The notes under the pieces: generated by a model
Seen by the model: only the letters and a program-made list of their open reading frames with translations
Databases searched by the model: none
What the model was told of the DNA's origin: nothing
Source of the DNA: a virus
DNA: 20,217 nt
IMG/VR virus record: IMGVR_UViG_3300042545_000804
Location: 1-20,217 of that record
Direction: 5' to 3' (one strand)
In this document: one piece after another, positions 14,277 through 20,209 of the stretch
How positions within the stretch are numbered: position 1 is the first letter of the stretch
Layout of the letters: every line of letters starts with the position of its first letter
Position numbers and translations under genes: made by a program

Positions 14277-14794
14277 TTCGCGCCCTCCAATTTTTCGTAA
14301 ATCCACTGGCCGTGAGGTGGTGGTAACTCACCTGCGCAGCCATCGTCGATCCACTGCGACATGGCATCACCGTGGGTTGCTGACCAGTTTTTTGAGTTTA
14401 TTCCCCATGTTCGAACAGAGAGCAATGCCTCTCGGAGTGTTTTGTTCTGCTCCCGCGCCTCGTCACGCTCTTCCTTAAGGGCTCGCGCCAATTTTACAGC
14501 CTCCTCGGTTACCGTCATAAGATGGCTGTTCGCTCCCTCCAACACTTTGTAAAGCTCTCGGCGAAATTCCAAGTCGGCTCGCGCCTCGTCGCGTTCTTGC
14601 TCATATAACTCACACTGCATGATTGTTTCCATGCGCCGTGTAATTGCTTCCTCGCGCTCGCGTTTTAAAACCAACAGTTCGTCTTTAATAATGGAAATCT
14701 CTGACACAGACAAAATAACCCAGTCTTTGTGGGCATTGTGTTTGTGCAACCACTCTGCTCTACGTTTAGCTTCTGCTGCATCTGTCTCACTCAT
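14273..14794 (-). CDS. Coiled-coil accessory protein, 173 aa
   Basis: Long heptad-like helices run from about residue 5 to 125 (REREEAITRRMETIMQCE, YEQERDEARADLEFRREL, and ALKEERDEAREQNKTLREAL). A mixed C-terminal part (GINSKNWSATHGDAMSQWID) and the tail YEKLEGAK follow. The ERDEA-type helix at residues 108-122 recurs in the next array gene upstream. This is typical of phage small early proteins with coiled coils and variable ends. Start MSETDAAEAK with the array ribosome site. Oligomeric or host-protein-binding role likely; identity unknown. Confidence 0.78.
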   Translation of the reverse strand: MSETDAAEAKRRAEWLHKHNAHKDWVILSVSEISIIKDELLVLKREREEAITRRMETIMQCELYEQERDEARADLEFRRELYKVLEGANSHLMTVTEEAVKLARALKEERDEAREQNKTLREALLSVRTWGINSKNWSATHGDAMSQWIDDGCAGELPPPHGQWIYEKLEGAK

Positions 14795-15126
14795 TTCGCT
14801 CCCTCCTTGAGTTTGTTAAGTTCGGCGCGGAGCCTTAATCCTTCTTCTTTAATTTCTCGGACTGCAATTGCATCTGGCAAGCAAACTCTAACCACCATTC
14901 TCCAAACCGCTTTTTCCGCGATCTCGCGCAGCTTGGCGTTTTGTTCCAGCGCCTCGTCGCGCTCGCGCTCCAAATCAGGTAATTTAGCAATTCTGGAAGC
15001 TAAATCACACTCATCTCCGACTGTCTTTCCTCCGATTATCTGGGCAAAAATGTTGTAACCATCAGTGACGGCAAAACTTCCTTCTACTGGATATTCGGTT
15101 ACATACCATTCTGGTGTATCACTCAT
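14791..15126 (-). CDS. Accessory protein with coiled coil, 111 aa
   Basis: The N-terminal half (MSDTPEWYVTEYPVEGSFAV) is beta-like and aromatic. Residues 49-70 form a helix (LPDLERERDEALEQNAKLRE) almost the same as one in the 173-residue protein, and the end is LNKLKEGAK. The frame is bounded on both sides by array junctions. Phage early genes with this layout often bind host proteins; no specific function is seen. Confidence 0.75.
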   Translation of the reverse strand: MSDTPEWYVTEYPVEGSFAVTDGYNIFAQIIGGKTVGDECDLASRIAKLPDLERERDEALEQNAKLREIAEKAVWRMVVRVCLPDAIAVREIKEEGLRLRAELNKLKEGAK

Positions 15127-15338
15127 TTCGCGCCTTCCTTTCGTTTTTCTTCCATAAATCGATAAATCGATTCGGTGCTAACCCAAGCCAGCACTACGGC
15201 CAATCCAGTCAGCCACCATCCATTCCAAACAAGAAACGCCGCTACCAGCAGATTTCCGGCGCCAGCATTACCTCCAACTGCCGCCCAGACGAGCCAGGAA
15301 AAGGCTGTGTTTGTTAATACCCATGTTGTTATTCTCAT
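15123..15338 (-). CDS. Small membrane protein heading the array, 71 aa
   Basis: The sequence MRITTWVLTNTAFSWLVWAA is hydrophobic, followed by LLVAAFLVWNGWWLTGLAVV, giving two likely membrane segments. The tail is EEKRKEGAK. The ATG at 15338 (leader acataaatatt) is preferred. An in-frame ATG at 15413 would add 25 residues, 10 of them encoded by a dispersed CACAGAG repeat. A bilayer-located host-interaction role is plausible. Confidence 0.72.
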   Translation of the reverse strand: MRITTWVLTNTAFSWLVWAAVGGNAGAGNLLVAAFLVWNGWWLTGLAVVLAWVSTESIYRFMEEKRKEGAK

Positions 15339-15380
15339 AATATTTATGTTGTGAATGGTTGTAGAAATGCCGAGGCGTTT

Positions 15381-15410
15381 CTCCTCCGTGTTCTCTGTGT
15401 CCTCTGTGGT
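15381..15410 (-). repeat. Dispersed repeat of CACAGAG units (copy 1)
   Basis: Minus strand: ACCACAGAGGACACAGAGAA and then CACGGAGGAG. It has three 9-base units ((A)CACAGAGR), with the third varied. It falls in the gap between two small genes and would be read as TTEDTENTE if translated. I recall this repeat class from many bacterial genomes, often at gene starts; its function is unknown to me. Confidence 0.7.
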
Positions 15411-15655
15411 CATAGCTCGCTTTCAAAAGTTCGCGCCTTCACGATCAGCCGGCGGGCATTTTCCATGAGGTCGTAGAAAACCTCCTGCTCGCCGATGTCT
15501 CGGGTGTATTCCGGTGGTTTCACATAGGTGAGGACGGCGCGGAGGTTGGCGGCCAGCTCGACCGAGAGCTTGCAACAATGTGCAACGCCAGGGTGATCTT
15601 GCCACTCGCGGTGACAGGCGGGGCATGCTATCGCTGAATCAGATACTATTGTCAT
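15410..15655 (-). CDS. Small cysteine-containing protein, 81 aa
   Basis: The protein starts MTIVSDSAIACPACHREWQD and continues HPGVAHCCKLSVEL, giving Cys/His ligands (CPAC and HCC) that could hold one zinc. The rest is helical (EQEVFYDLMENARRLIVKAR). The ATG at 15655 follows a TATAAAT stretch with no Shine-Dalgarno; an in-frame ATG at 15739 is less likely because it has neither a ribosome site nor coupling. Function unknown; a nucleic-acid-binding adaptor is possible. Confidence 0.7.
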   Translation of the reverse strand: MTIVSDSAIACPACHREWQDHPGVAHCCKLSVELAANLRAVLTYVKPPEYTRDIGEQEVFYDLMENARRLIVKARTFESEL

Positions 15656-15843
15656 ATTTATAGGTGTTGTATGAGGTTTAAGGGTGAAAGCGCGTGTCCG
15701 TCGCGCCCCGGCTCTGAGTCCGTGGTTTGTGGAGACCATTCAGAGGGAGGTCGTTAGTTTTGAGCCATCCGCGCAAATTCCGTTCAGACTGCGGCCTCCT
15801 CGCGTGACTCTCACCGACTGGCACTCACGGCTTACCGATTCGC
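15656..15843 (-). other. Intergenic stretch before the accessory array
   Basis: About 190 bases with no credible minus-strand gene; a plus-strand frame here is judged a shadow. It ends in an AT-rich segment (acacctataaat) directly at the start of the next gene, which may include a -10-like box and hence a promoter for the array. No clear terminator was found. Confidence 0.4.
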
Positions 15844-16080
15844 TCATCGCAAAAGACTTAGCTCGATGCGGTGAATCTCGCTCTCGATCTCCGCCAGCAT
15901 CGACCACTGCTCGCGGTTATAGGTGCCTCGAAACGGGAAATCGCACCGAGAAAATTTGCCGTTCTCAAAGGTAATGATGACTTTACCCAAAGTGTCCGGA
16001 CACTTTGGCTCGGGCGTGTCTGAGGTAAGTTGGAAATGATATTCCGTGAAATTGCGGGTGGATTTTAGTTTAATGATCAT
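15844..16080 (-). CDS. Small hypothetical protein after the helicase, 78 aa
   Basis: The protein reads MIIKLKSTRNFTEYHFQLTS and then KVIITFENGKFSRCDFPFRG. It is a compact beta-rich protein ending in a helix (LAEIESEIHRIELSLL). It starts 12 bases after the helicase stop with an A-rich leader (gaaaaataacacc) and no Shine-Dalgarno. A role in replication is possible by position only. Family not recognised. Confidence 0.7.
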   Translation of the reverse strand: MIIKLKSTRNFTEYHFQLTSDTPEPKCPDTLGKVIITFENGKFSRCDFPFRGTYNREQWSMLAEIESEIHRIELSLLR

Positions 16081-16092
16081 GGTGTTATTTTT

Positions 16093-17460
16093 CTATTTCT
16101 GTCTTTCGTTCTGGTTGTTGCTGTAAGCCTTCTCGGTCACATTTTTGAAAAGGGTGTGCTGGCCGATGAAGTTCATTTTGATTTCCGGCGTCGGGCCGTT
16201 TCTTTGTTTTGCAAGGATGAGCAAGGTGTTGTGATCCATCGGCTCATCGTCGGCGTCGGATTTTTTCTTGTTTTTGTCCAGGCGGTGGATGAGGAGCACG
16301 GTGTCGGCGTCTTGCTCGATGCTGCCGGATTCGCGGAGGTTTGAGAGCTTTGGCTTGGAGCCTTCGTCGGCGTCGCGGTTCAGCTGCGCCAGAGCGATGA
16401 TGGGGATGTTGAGCTCCTTGGCCGTGGTCTTGAGCGCCTTGGAAATCTCGCTCACTTCCAGCGCCCGACTCTCGCCTGCCCGCTTGGAGGATCCGTGCAT
16501 GAATTGCAGGTAATCGACCACGATGAGGCCGAGGCCGTGCTGCGACTTGGCCCGCCTCGCCCGGCTGCGAAATTGCGCCACGGTGAGACCCGGCGTGTCG
16601 TCGAGGTAGAGCTTGCTCTGCACCAGCCGGGTGGCTGCGCCCGAGACATTCCCCATGGCTCTGCCGTCAAAAAACCCGTCGCGTGTGCGCTGGAGGTCCA
16701 AGCCTGCCTCGGAGCAGATCGCTCGAATCATCAACTCCGAGCTGGGCATTTCCACCGAAAAGACCAGCGTCGGCACGGCATTCTGCATGGCCGCGTGGAG
16801 GGCTATCTGCATGCCAAGCGCCGATTTGCCGCAGGCAGGGCGAGCGGCGATGACGATCATCTGCCCGCCGAGGAACCCGCCAGTCGAGCGGTCCAAGTCA
16901 TGGATGCCGGTCTCCAGGCCGACGGTCTCGCCTCGGGTGTGATACACCTTCTCGATATGCTCCACGGCGGCCAGCACGGCGTTTTTGCAGTGCGAGACGG
17001 GGTTTTCCCTTGTCGAGTGGTCGCGGAGGGCGTAGAGCGCCTGCTCGCAGCGCTCTTGGGCATCCTCCGTGGTGAGCGCATAGTCGTTTGCCGCCTCGGC
17101 CATGGCGAGGGCCGCTTGGCGCATGGCACGGCGTTTCCACACATCCAGCACCTCGGCAGCGTAGTGCCGCCAGTTCATCGTGATGGAGAGTTCCTGCACC
17201 AGCTCAGTCACATAGGCATAGCCGCCGCACTCATCAAGCTGGCCTACCTTCTCCAACTCGGTCGTGACCAGGATAAGGTCCACCGGCCGGGCAGCCTGCC
17301 GCATGGTGGCAACGATACCCATGATCGTCTGGTGCGCTGGTAAAGCAAACTGCTCGGGCGACAGCGCCTCCAGCACGCTATCCGCCGTGCGGCCATCGGT
17401 GATCGCCGCGCCGACCACGGCTTTTTCGGCGATTTGATTTTCGGGAAGGATGCTTTTCAT
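16093..17460 (-). CDS. dnaB: DnaB-like replicative helicase, 455 aa
   Basis: This unwinds DNA at the phage fork as a hexamer. The N-terminal domain starts PENQIAEKAVVGAAI and has the usual helical layout to about residue 150. The linker and C-terminal RecA-like domain carry Walker A ARPACGKS (206-213), the Walker B segment LIVVDYLQF (312-320), and the H4 motif region (LAQLNRDADEGSKPKLSNLR, then SGSIEQDADTVLLIHR). Length is normal for the family. The ATG at 17460 overlaps the TGA of the preceding gene by four bases. It follows an initiator-like gene, so loading onto the origin would be by that protein, as in other phages. Confidence in the family is high. Confidence 0.95.
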   Translation of the reverse strand: MKSILPENQIAEKAVVGAAITDGRTADSVLEALSPEQFALPAHQTIMGIVATMRQAARPVDLILVTTELEKVGQLDECGGYAYVTELVQELSITMNWRHYAAEVLDVWKRRAMRQAALAMAEAANDYALTTEDAQERCEQALYALRDHSTRENPVSHCKNAVLAAVEHIEKVYHTRGETVGLETGIHDLDRSTGGFLGGQMIVIAARPACGKSALGMQIALHAAMQNAVPTLVFSVEMPSSELMIRAICSEAGLDLQRTRDGFFDGRAMGNVSGAATRLVQSKLYLDDTPGLTVAQFRSRARRAKSQHGLGLIVVDYLQFMHGSSKRAGESRALEVSEISKALKTTAKELNIPIIALAQLNRDADEGSKPKLSNLRESGSIEQDADTVLLIHRLDKNKKKSDADDEPMDHNTLLILAKQRNGPTPEIKMNFIGQHTLFKNVTEKAYSNNQNERQK

Positions 17461-17786
17461 TTTCTTGGCAAACGGGAAGCAGCCATGGCCGTGGCTTTGC
17501 GGAGCGAGGATCCGAAGCCGAGAAGGCGGAAGACCTTGCAGCACACACTGGGGTTCGGCTCATAGCCGAGAAGGCGGAACTGCTCCGCCCCGTCCGCGCT
17601 CACCACCGGCGAGCCATCCGGATGCGTCATCGGCGTGTAAATGGGGTCATCCATAGGGCGGCTCTCGTAAGTGCCGACCTGCCAGCGGAGAAAGTCATTC
17701 ACAGCCTCCTCGTTATGTCGCGTCACGACGCACAGGAGCCCCAATTCGGTGGCTCTCGTTTCAAATGTTTCGATCATATTTATCAT
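17457..17786 (-). CDS. Small protein between initiator and helicase, 109 aa
   Basis: The protein begins MINMIETFETRATELGLLCV and has VVTRHNEEAVNDFLRWQVGT. An internal duplication at the C-terminal part gives FRLLG twice, 16 codons apart. Its place between the initiator-like and helicase genes suggests a loader or regulatory factor, but it has no P-loop and no family is recognised. Alternative starts are the GTG at 17834 (overlapping the upstream gene) and the second ATG at 17777. The A-rich leader (aaaaacaccaac) favours 17786. Confidence 0.65.
   Translation of the reverse strand: MINMIETFETRATELGLLCVVTRHNEEAVNDFLRWQVGTYESRPMDDPIYTPMTHPDGSPVVSADGAEQFRLLGYEPNPSVCCKVFRLLGFGSSLRKATAMAASRLPRK
17516..17579. 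repeat. 16-base direct repeat inside the small replication gene
   Basis: AGCCGAGAAGGCGGAA occurs at 17516-17531 and again at 17564-17579, exactly 48 bases apart, so the duplication stays in frame and yields the two FRLLG motifs. Confidence 0.8.
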
Positions 17787-17802
17787 GTTGGTGTTTTTGT
17801 TT

Positions 17803-18705
17803 TTATGCTGCGGCGAGTTCGCGTTGTTTTTCACGAACCCAAAATTTCATGCTCTCGGGAAGTTGCGCCCAGGTGGTGAGGTTCACTTCGGGAAATTCTG
17901 TCTCGATAAGATCACGCCATCCATCGGGTTCCGTGGATACAGGAGCCGTCGCGCTCACGCTCGCCCCGCTGCGCCCTGCCCAATCCCGCGCCCGGCTCAC
18001 TTCGGTGAGGATGTTATTCAAAAGCGTAGCTAAGTCCTTGCGGCGAAACTGCGCCGCCGCGCCTTCTTTTTGCCGATAAGCCCATTCGAGAAACCGCCAA
18101 TCATCTTCGCTCACGGCCGCCGCCGCCTTTTTATTTTTCTCCCAAGCACGGGTGGAGGAGGAGTCAAGAGGTGTCGAGTCTCGAAGGTTGAAGAGATTTC
18201 GGAATCGGGTCAGGACAGGATGCGTTGGCTCCGGTGTTGGTTCGCATTCCATGACCAACTCCATGTCCCCCGTGGGGACTATAGGGGTATTATCTATTCT
18301 ATTCTTATCTAGGTCATCGCCCCGTGATACATCCGTCATATTGGTTGTATGACGGTCTGATGATGAGGCTCTGTATTTTGATGACGCCTTTGCCATCACA
18401 GCGCGTCTTTTTGCAGACACTCCATTATGCTCATCGAATCGTGCAATCTCCACGCCGTCTTCACTTTCCAAAATCCAACCGACCTTTACCAAGGCGGCTC
18501 CAAGTCCTTTCAAGCCCGTCTTGCGGTCGATAGCTCCGATGGAGAGTCCTTCAAGGCGTCCATCCGTGCTCTGATCGTCGGCCATTGACCATATCCAATA
18601 CAGACTGCCGATGACCTCGCGCTCGGGCTTGTTTGTCATGTCGCAAATCTTGGCGATCCGAGGATCATCCCAAAGGTTGCTGCGCATTTTTATCCAGTTT
18701 GACAT
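17803..18705 (-). CDS. Replication initiator-like winged-helix protein, 300 aa
   Basis: The N-terminal 110 residues (MSNWIKMRSNLWDDPRIAKI, then GSLYWIWSMADDQSTDGRLE, DRKTGLKGLGAALVKVGWIL, and RFDEHNGVSAKRRAVMAKAS) match the DNA-binding domain of phage and prophage replication proteins that stand beside DnaB-type helicases. A polar linker rich in Ser/Pro/Thr follows to about residue 190. A C-terminal helical segment (EDDWRFLEWAYRQKEGAAAQ, then FRRKDLATLLNNILTE) could contact the helicase. It would recognise the origin and recruit the helicase encoded next. The ATG at 18705 is two bases after the stop of the 66-residue gene. The domain assignment is based on remembered family patterns. Confidence 0.8.
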   Translation of the reverse strand: MSNWIKMRSNLWDDPRIAKICDMTNKPEREVIGSLYWIWSMADDQSTDGRLEGLSIGAIDRKTGLKGLGAALVKVGWILESEDGVEIARFDEHNGVSAKRRAVMAKASSKYRASSSDRHTTNMTDVSRGDDLDKNRIDNTPIVPTGDMELVMECEPTPEPTHPVLTRFRNLFNLRDSTPLDSSSTRAWEKNKKAAAAVSEDDWRFLEWAYRQKEGAAAQFRRKDLATLLNNILTEVSRARDWAGRSGASVSATAPVSTEPDGWRDLIETEFPEVNLTTWAQLPESMKFWVREKQRELAAA

Positions 18706-18707
18706 AC

Positions 18708-18908
18708 TTATTTTTTCTTTCGATTTTGAAGCTGAGAGTCCCACCAGACGCTGCGCGTCCGGACGCCTCTTTTTTCCAGCCAGCGGTCGCAGGCAGCCGA
18801 GAACGCCCGGCTGTCGCGCACCGAGATCCACCCCACCCGTGCATCGTCCGGCCCGAGCGAGGGCACGCTCCGGTGTTGGCTGGACTTTTCGTAACCCTCC
18901 AGGCTCAC
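18708..18908 (-). CDS. Small GTG-start protein, 66 aa
   Basis: A GTG at 18908 overlaps the exonuclease stop by four bases (GTGA), with AGGAGG eight bases before it. The protein (SLEGYEKSSQHRSVPSLGPD, then RVGWISVRDSRAFSAACDRW) ends very basic with NRKKK. It could bind nucleic acid and act with the adjacent exonuclease or initiator. The alternative ATG at 18968 would overlap the exonuclease by 64 bases and lacks a ribosome site. Family not recognised. Confidence 0.65.
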   Translation of the reverse strand: MSLEGYEKSSQHRSVPSLGPDDARVGWISVRDSRAFSAACDRWLEKRGVRTRSVWWDSQLQNRKKK

Positions 18909-19489
18909 GCCACGGCCTCCTGTGTGCGCGGAGACATCTCGACAAGCCTCCGCAGGCGGTGGAAGCACGCCAGCGTCATCAGCGCATCCTCCAGCGCGTT
19001 GTGCGTCTTGCCAGATCGGGAGAAGCCCAGCGCCGCCGCAATGTGGTCCAGATTCAGCCGAGGCTGCCCATCCTTACCAACCGGCAGGGCAAGAGCCCCC
19101 ACCTCGTAGGCGAGCCACGCCGCCGCTTGCAGGTCCACCATCTTGCCCCTAGGCCAAGTCAGGAAATTGCGAGCAAAGGCCGCCCGCAGAAAGTCGCGGT
19201 CGAAGGCGACATTGCAGCCAGCCATCACCGAAAACCGGCGCGTGCCCAGCCACAAGGCGAGATCCTGCATCACATCCAGTTCCGGCCGCCCGTTTTTTTC
19301 CAGAAAATCGAGCGTAAAGCCATTCTTTGCCAGCGCCTCCGGCTCACAAATCCACTCGGCATTCGGCTTAATAATCGCAGTAAAAGCCTCGTTATCCGAG
19401 GAATCCACCGCCGCCACGCTAAGAAGCGCATTCTTCGAGGGGTCAAAGCCCCCCGTCTCCACATCAATGACAATCAATCGCGTCTTCAT
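18905..19489 (-). CDS. DEDDh 3'-5' exonuclease, 194 aa
   Basis: ExoI motif is VIDVETGG (D9, E11). ExoII is NVAFDRDF (D97). ExoIII is HNALEDAL (H163, D168). This is the full acidic metal site of DnaQ/RNase T-like exonucleases. Such enzymes trim DNA or RNA 3' ends and may proofread or degrade host nucleic acid. The start at 19489 is certain: it overlaps the DUF551-like gene's stop by four bases and has AAGGAGG four bases before the ATG. It is a stand-alone exonuclease, not fused to a polymerase, and no DNA polymerase is seen in this window. Confidence 0.9.
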   Translation of the reverse strand: MKTRLIVIDVETGGFDPSKNALLSVAAVDSSDNEAFTAIIKPNAEWICEPEALAKNGFTLDFLEKNGRPELDVMQDLALWLGTRRFSVMAGCNVAFDRDFLRAAFARNFLTWPRGKMVDLQAAAWLAYEVGALALPVGKDGQPRLNLDHIAAALGFSRSGKTHNALEDALMTLACFHRLRRLVEMSPRTQEAVA

Positions 19490-19500
19490 TTCGCCTCCTT
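19486..19500 (-). promoter_or_regulatory. Ribosome site at the DUF551/exonuclease overlap
   Basis: AAGGAGGCGAAATGA on the minus strand. It is a shorter relative of the array junction element and forces the upstream protein to end KEAK. Confidence 0.8.
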
Positions 19501-19704
19501 CGGTGGATTCGGCAACGGCATCCAATGCAAAACCCGCTCCTCGTCGTGAATGCGAGCCCCAAGAACATTGCGCCAGACAGCCGTGCCGTCGTTCCACGCG
19601 ACATCGCCGTCGAGGAATCCCGTCCAAACATCACCACCCAGCGTGTGAATGATGACCGTCTCGCCGTCATCAGGAAGCGTCACTGAAGCATTCCGCCACT
19701 TCAT
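19486..19704 (-). CDS. DUF551-like small protein, 72 aa
   Basis: Residues read MKWRNASVTLPDDGETVIIH and end VLHWMPLPNPPKEAK. The combination of a start like W...LP.DG..V and the terminal HWMPLP.PP motif is the signature of DUF551, a small family common in phages and of unknown role. The ATG at 19704 matches the usual family start. An in-frame ATG at 19740 would prepend 12 residues, most encoded by a dispersed CACAGAG repeat. The stop overlaps the exonuclease start. Confidence 0.85.
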   Translation of the reverse strand: MKWRNASVTLPDDGETVIIHTLGGDVWTGFLDGDVAWNDGTAVWRNVLGARIHDEERVLHWMPLPNPPKEAK

Positions 19705-19731
19705 CTCCGTGTCCTCTGTGTTCTCTGTGGT
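19705..19731 (-). repeat. Dispersed repeat of CACAGAG units (copy 2)
   Basis: Minus strand: ACCACAGAGAACACAGAGGA then CACGGAG, directly abutting the DUF551-like ATG. It matches copy 1 at 15381-15410 except where the A/G at the unit boundaries is swapped. The embedded GAGG and GGAG may double as a poor ribosome site. It has been inserted or kept in the leader of this gene. Confidence 0.7.
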
Positions 19732-19765
19732 TATTTTCATTTTTTCGGGGCCGTTTTTTTTTGCT

Positions 19766-19801
19766 CAAGAAAACGGCGATAGAGCGCAACGCTCACCGCC
19801 G
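19766..19801 (-). terminator. Hairpin with short U-tract between two small genes
   Basis: Minus strand: CGGCG-gt-GAGCG-TTG-CGCTC-tat-CGCCG folds into a two-step stem of 5 plus 5 pairs with a small internal loop, then TTTTCTT. The order is right for a rho-independent terminator on the minus strand, downstream of the 95-residue gene and before the DUF551-like gene. It might also be an attenuator. Confidence 0.55.
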
Positions 19802-19828
19802 CAGACTGAAACAGGGTTGTTGTTTTTT

Positions 19829-20116
19829 TCATAAAGTTCCGATATGGGGGGCAAAGCGTTGTTTGAGAGGAGCCCAGATGTCCCGCTCCCCAGGCAGCGC
19901 CGGAATCATCTCGCCAGGGCGGTAGAAGCGGCTGTCCTTCACACGCATCAGCGCCACACGCATCGTGCCCGCCTCGCCCGTAGGAATTTGCACCTGCACC
20001 AAATAGCGGTTCGGAGTCGGGCGATACACCTTCACCTTCACGGGCTCCGGCGTCACCGCCTCCGGAGTCACAGCAGCGGCCACCGCCGCGTTTTTTTTAT
20101 TTTTTGAGTCAGCCAT
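19829..20116 (-). CDS. Hypothetical protein, 95 aa
   Basis: The N-terminus (MADSKNKKNAAVAAAVTPEA) is low-complexity, with VTPEAVTPEPVKVKV. Residues 35-95 look like a compact beta domain (RYLVQVQIPTGEAGTMRVAL, then FYRPGEMIPALPGERDIWAP). The leader (caactaactaacct) has no Shine-Dalgarno. It is separated from downstream genes by a hairpin and so may belong to a different transcript segment. No family recognised. Confidence 0.7.
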   Translation of the reverse strand: MADSKNKKNAAVAAAVTPEAVTPEPVKVKVYRPTPNRYLVQVQIPTGEAGTMRVALMRVKDSRFYRPGEMIPALPGERDIWAPLKQRFAPHIGTL

Positions 20117-20119
20117 AGG

Positions 20120-20209
20120 TTAGTTAGTTGAAAGCTCCTCAGCGGCCTCCTGCGACGCAGAGACCCCTTTGCATAAAATTTTCTGCTCACCCAAATCAGT
20201 GGGTGTCAT
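20120..20209 (-). CDS. Short frame at the right edge, possibly the C-terminal end of a larger gene
   Basis: Starting at ATG 20209 the frame encodes 29 residues beginning MTPTDLGEQKILCKGVSASQ and stops at TAA three bases before the next gene's ATG. Upstream the frame remains open to the window edge through a run of C, so it may be the tail of a gene starting outside. The tight spacing to the next gene supports translation; nothing else does. Confidence 0.35.
   Translation of the reverse strand: MTPTDLGEQKILCKGVSASQEAAEELSTN

Larger units (their letters stand above)
12762..15140 (-). repeat. Seven copies of a conserved junction element (Shine-Dalgarno plus ATGA overlap)
   Basis: Copies occupy 12762-12779, 13160-13177, 13777-13794, 14022-14039, 14273-14290, 14791-14808 and 15123-15140. 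Consensus on the minus strand is AAGGAGGGCGCGAAATGA: AAGGAGG is the ribosome site, ATGA is both the stop of the upstream frame and the start of the next. The upstream frame is forced to end KEGAK or KEGAE (one copy LEGAK). Most copies are followed by GTGA or GCGA, making the next gene start MSD or MSE. Conservation of the seven-base spacer exceeds what a ribosome site needs. A shorter relative, AAGGAGGCGAAATGA, is at 19486-19500. Confidence 0.9.

Noticed and set aside
15684-15974. Plus-strand frame over the intergenic stretch at 15.7 kb
   Set aside because: Arginine/serine-rich low-quality sequence that overlaps a better minus-strand gene and would be the only plus-strand gene in the window.
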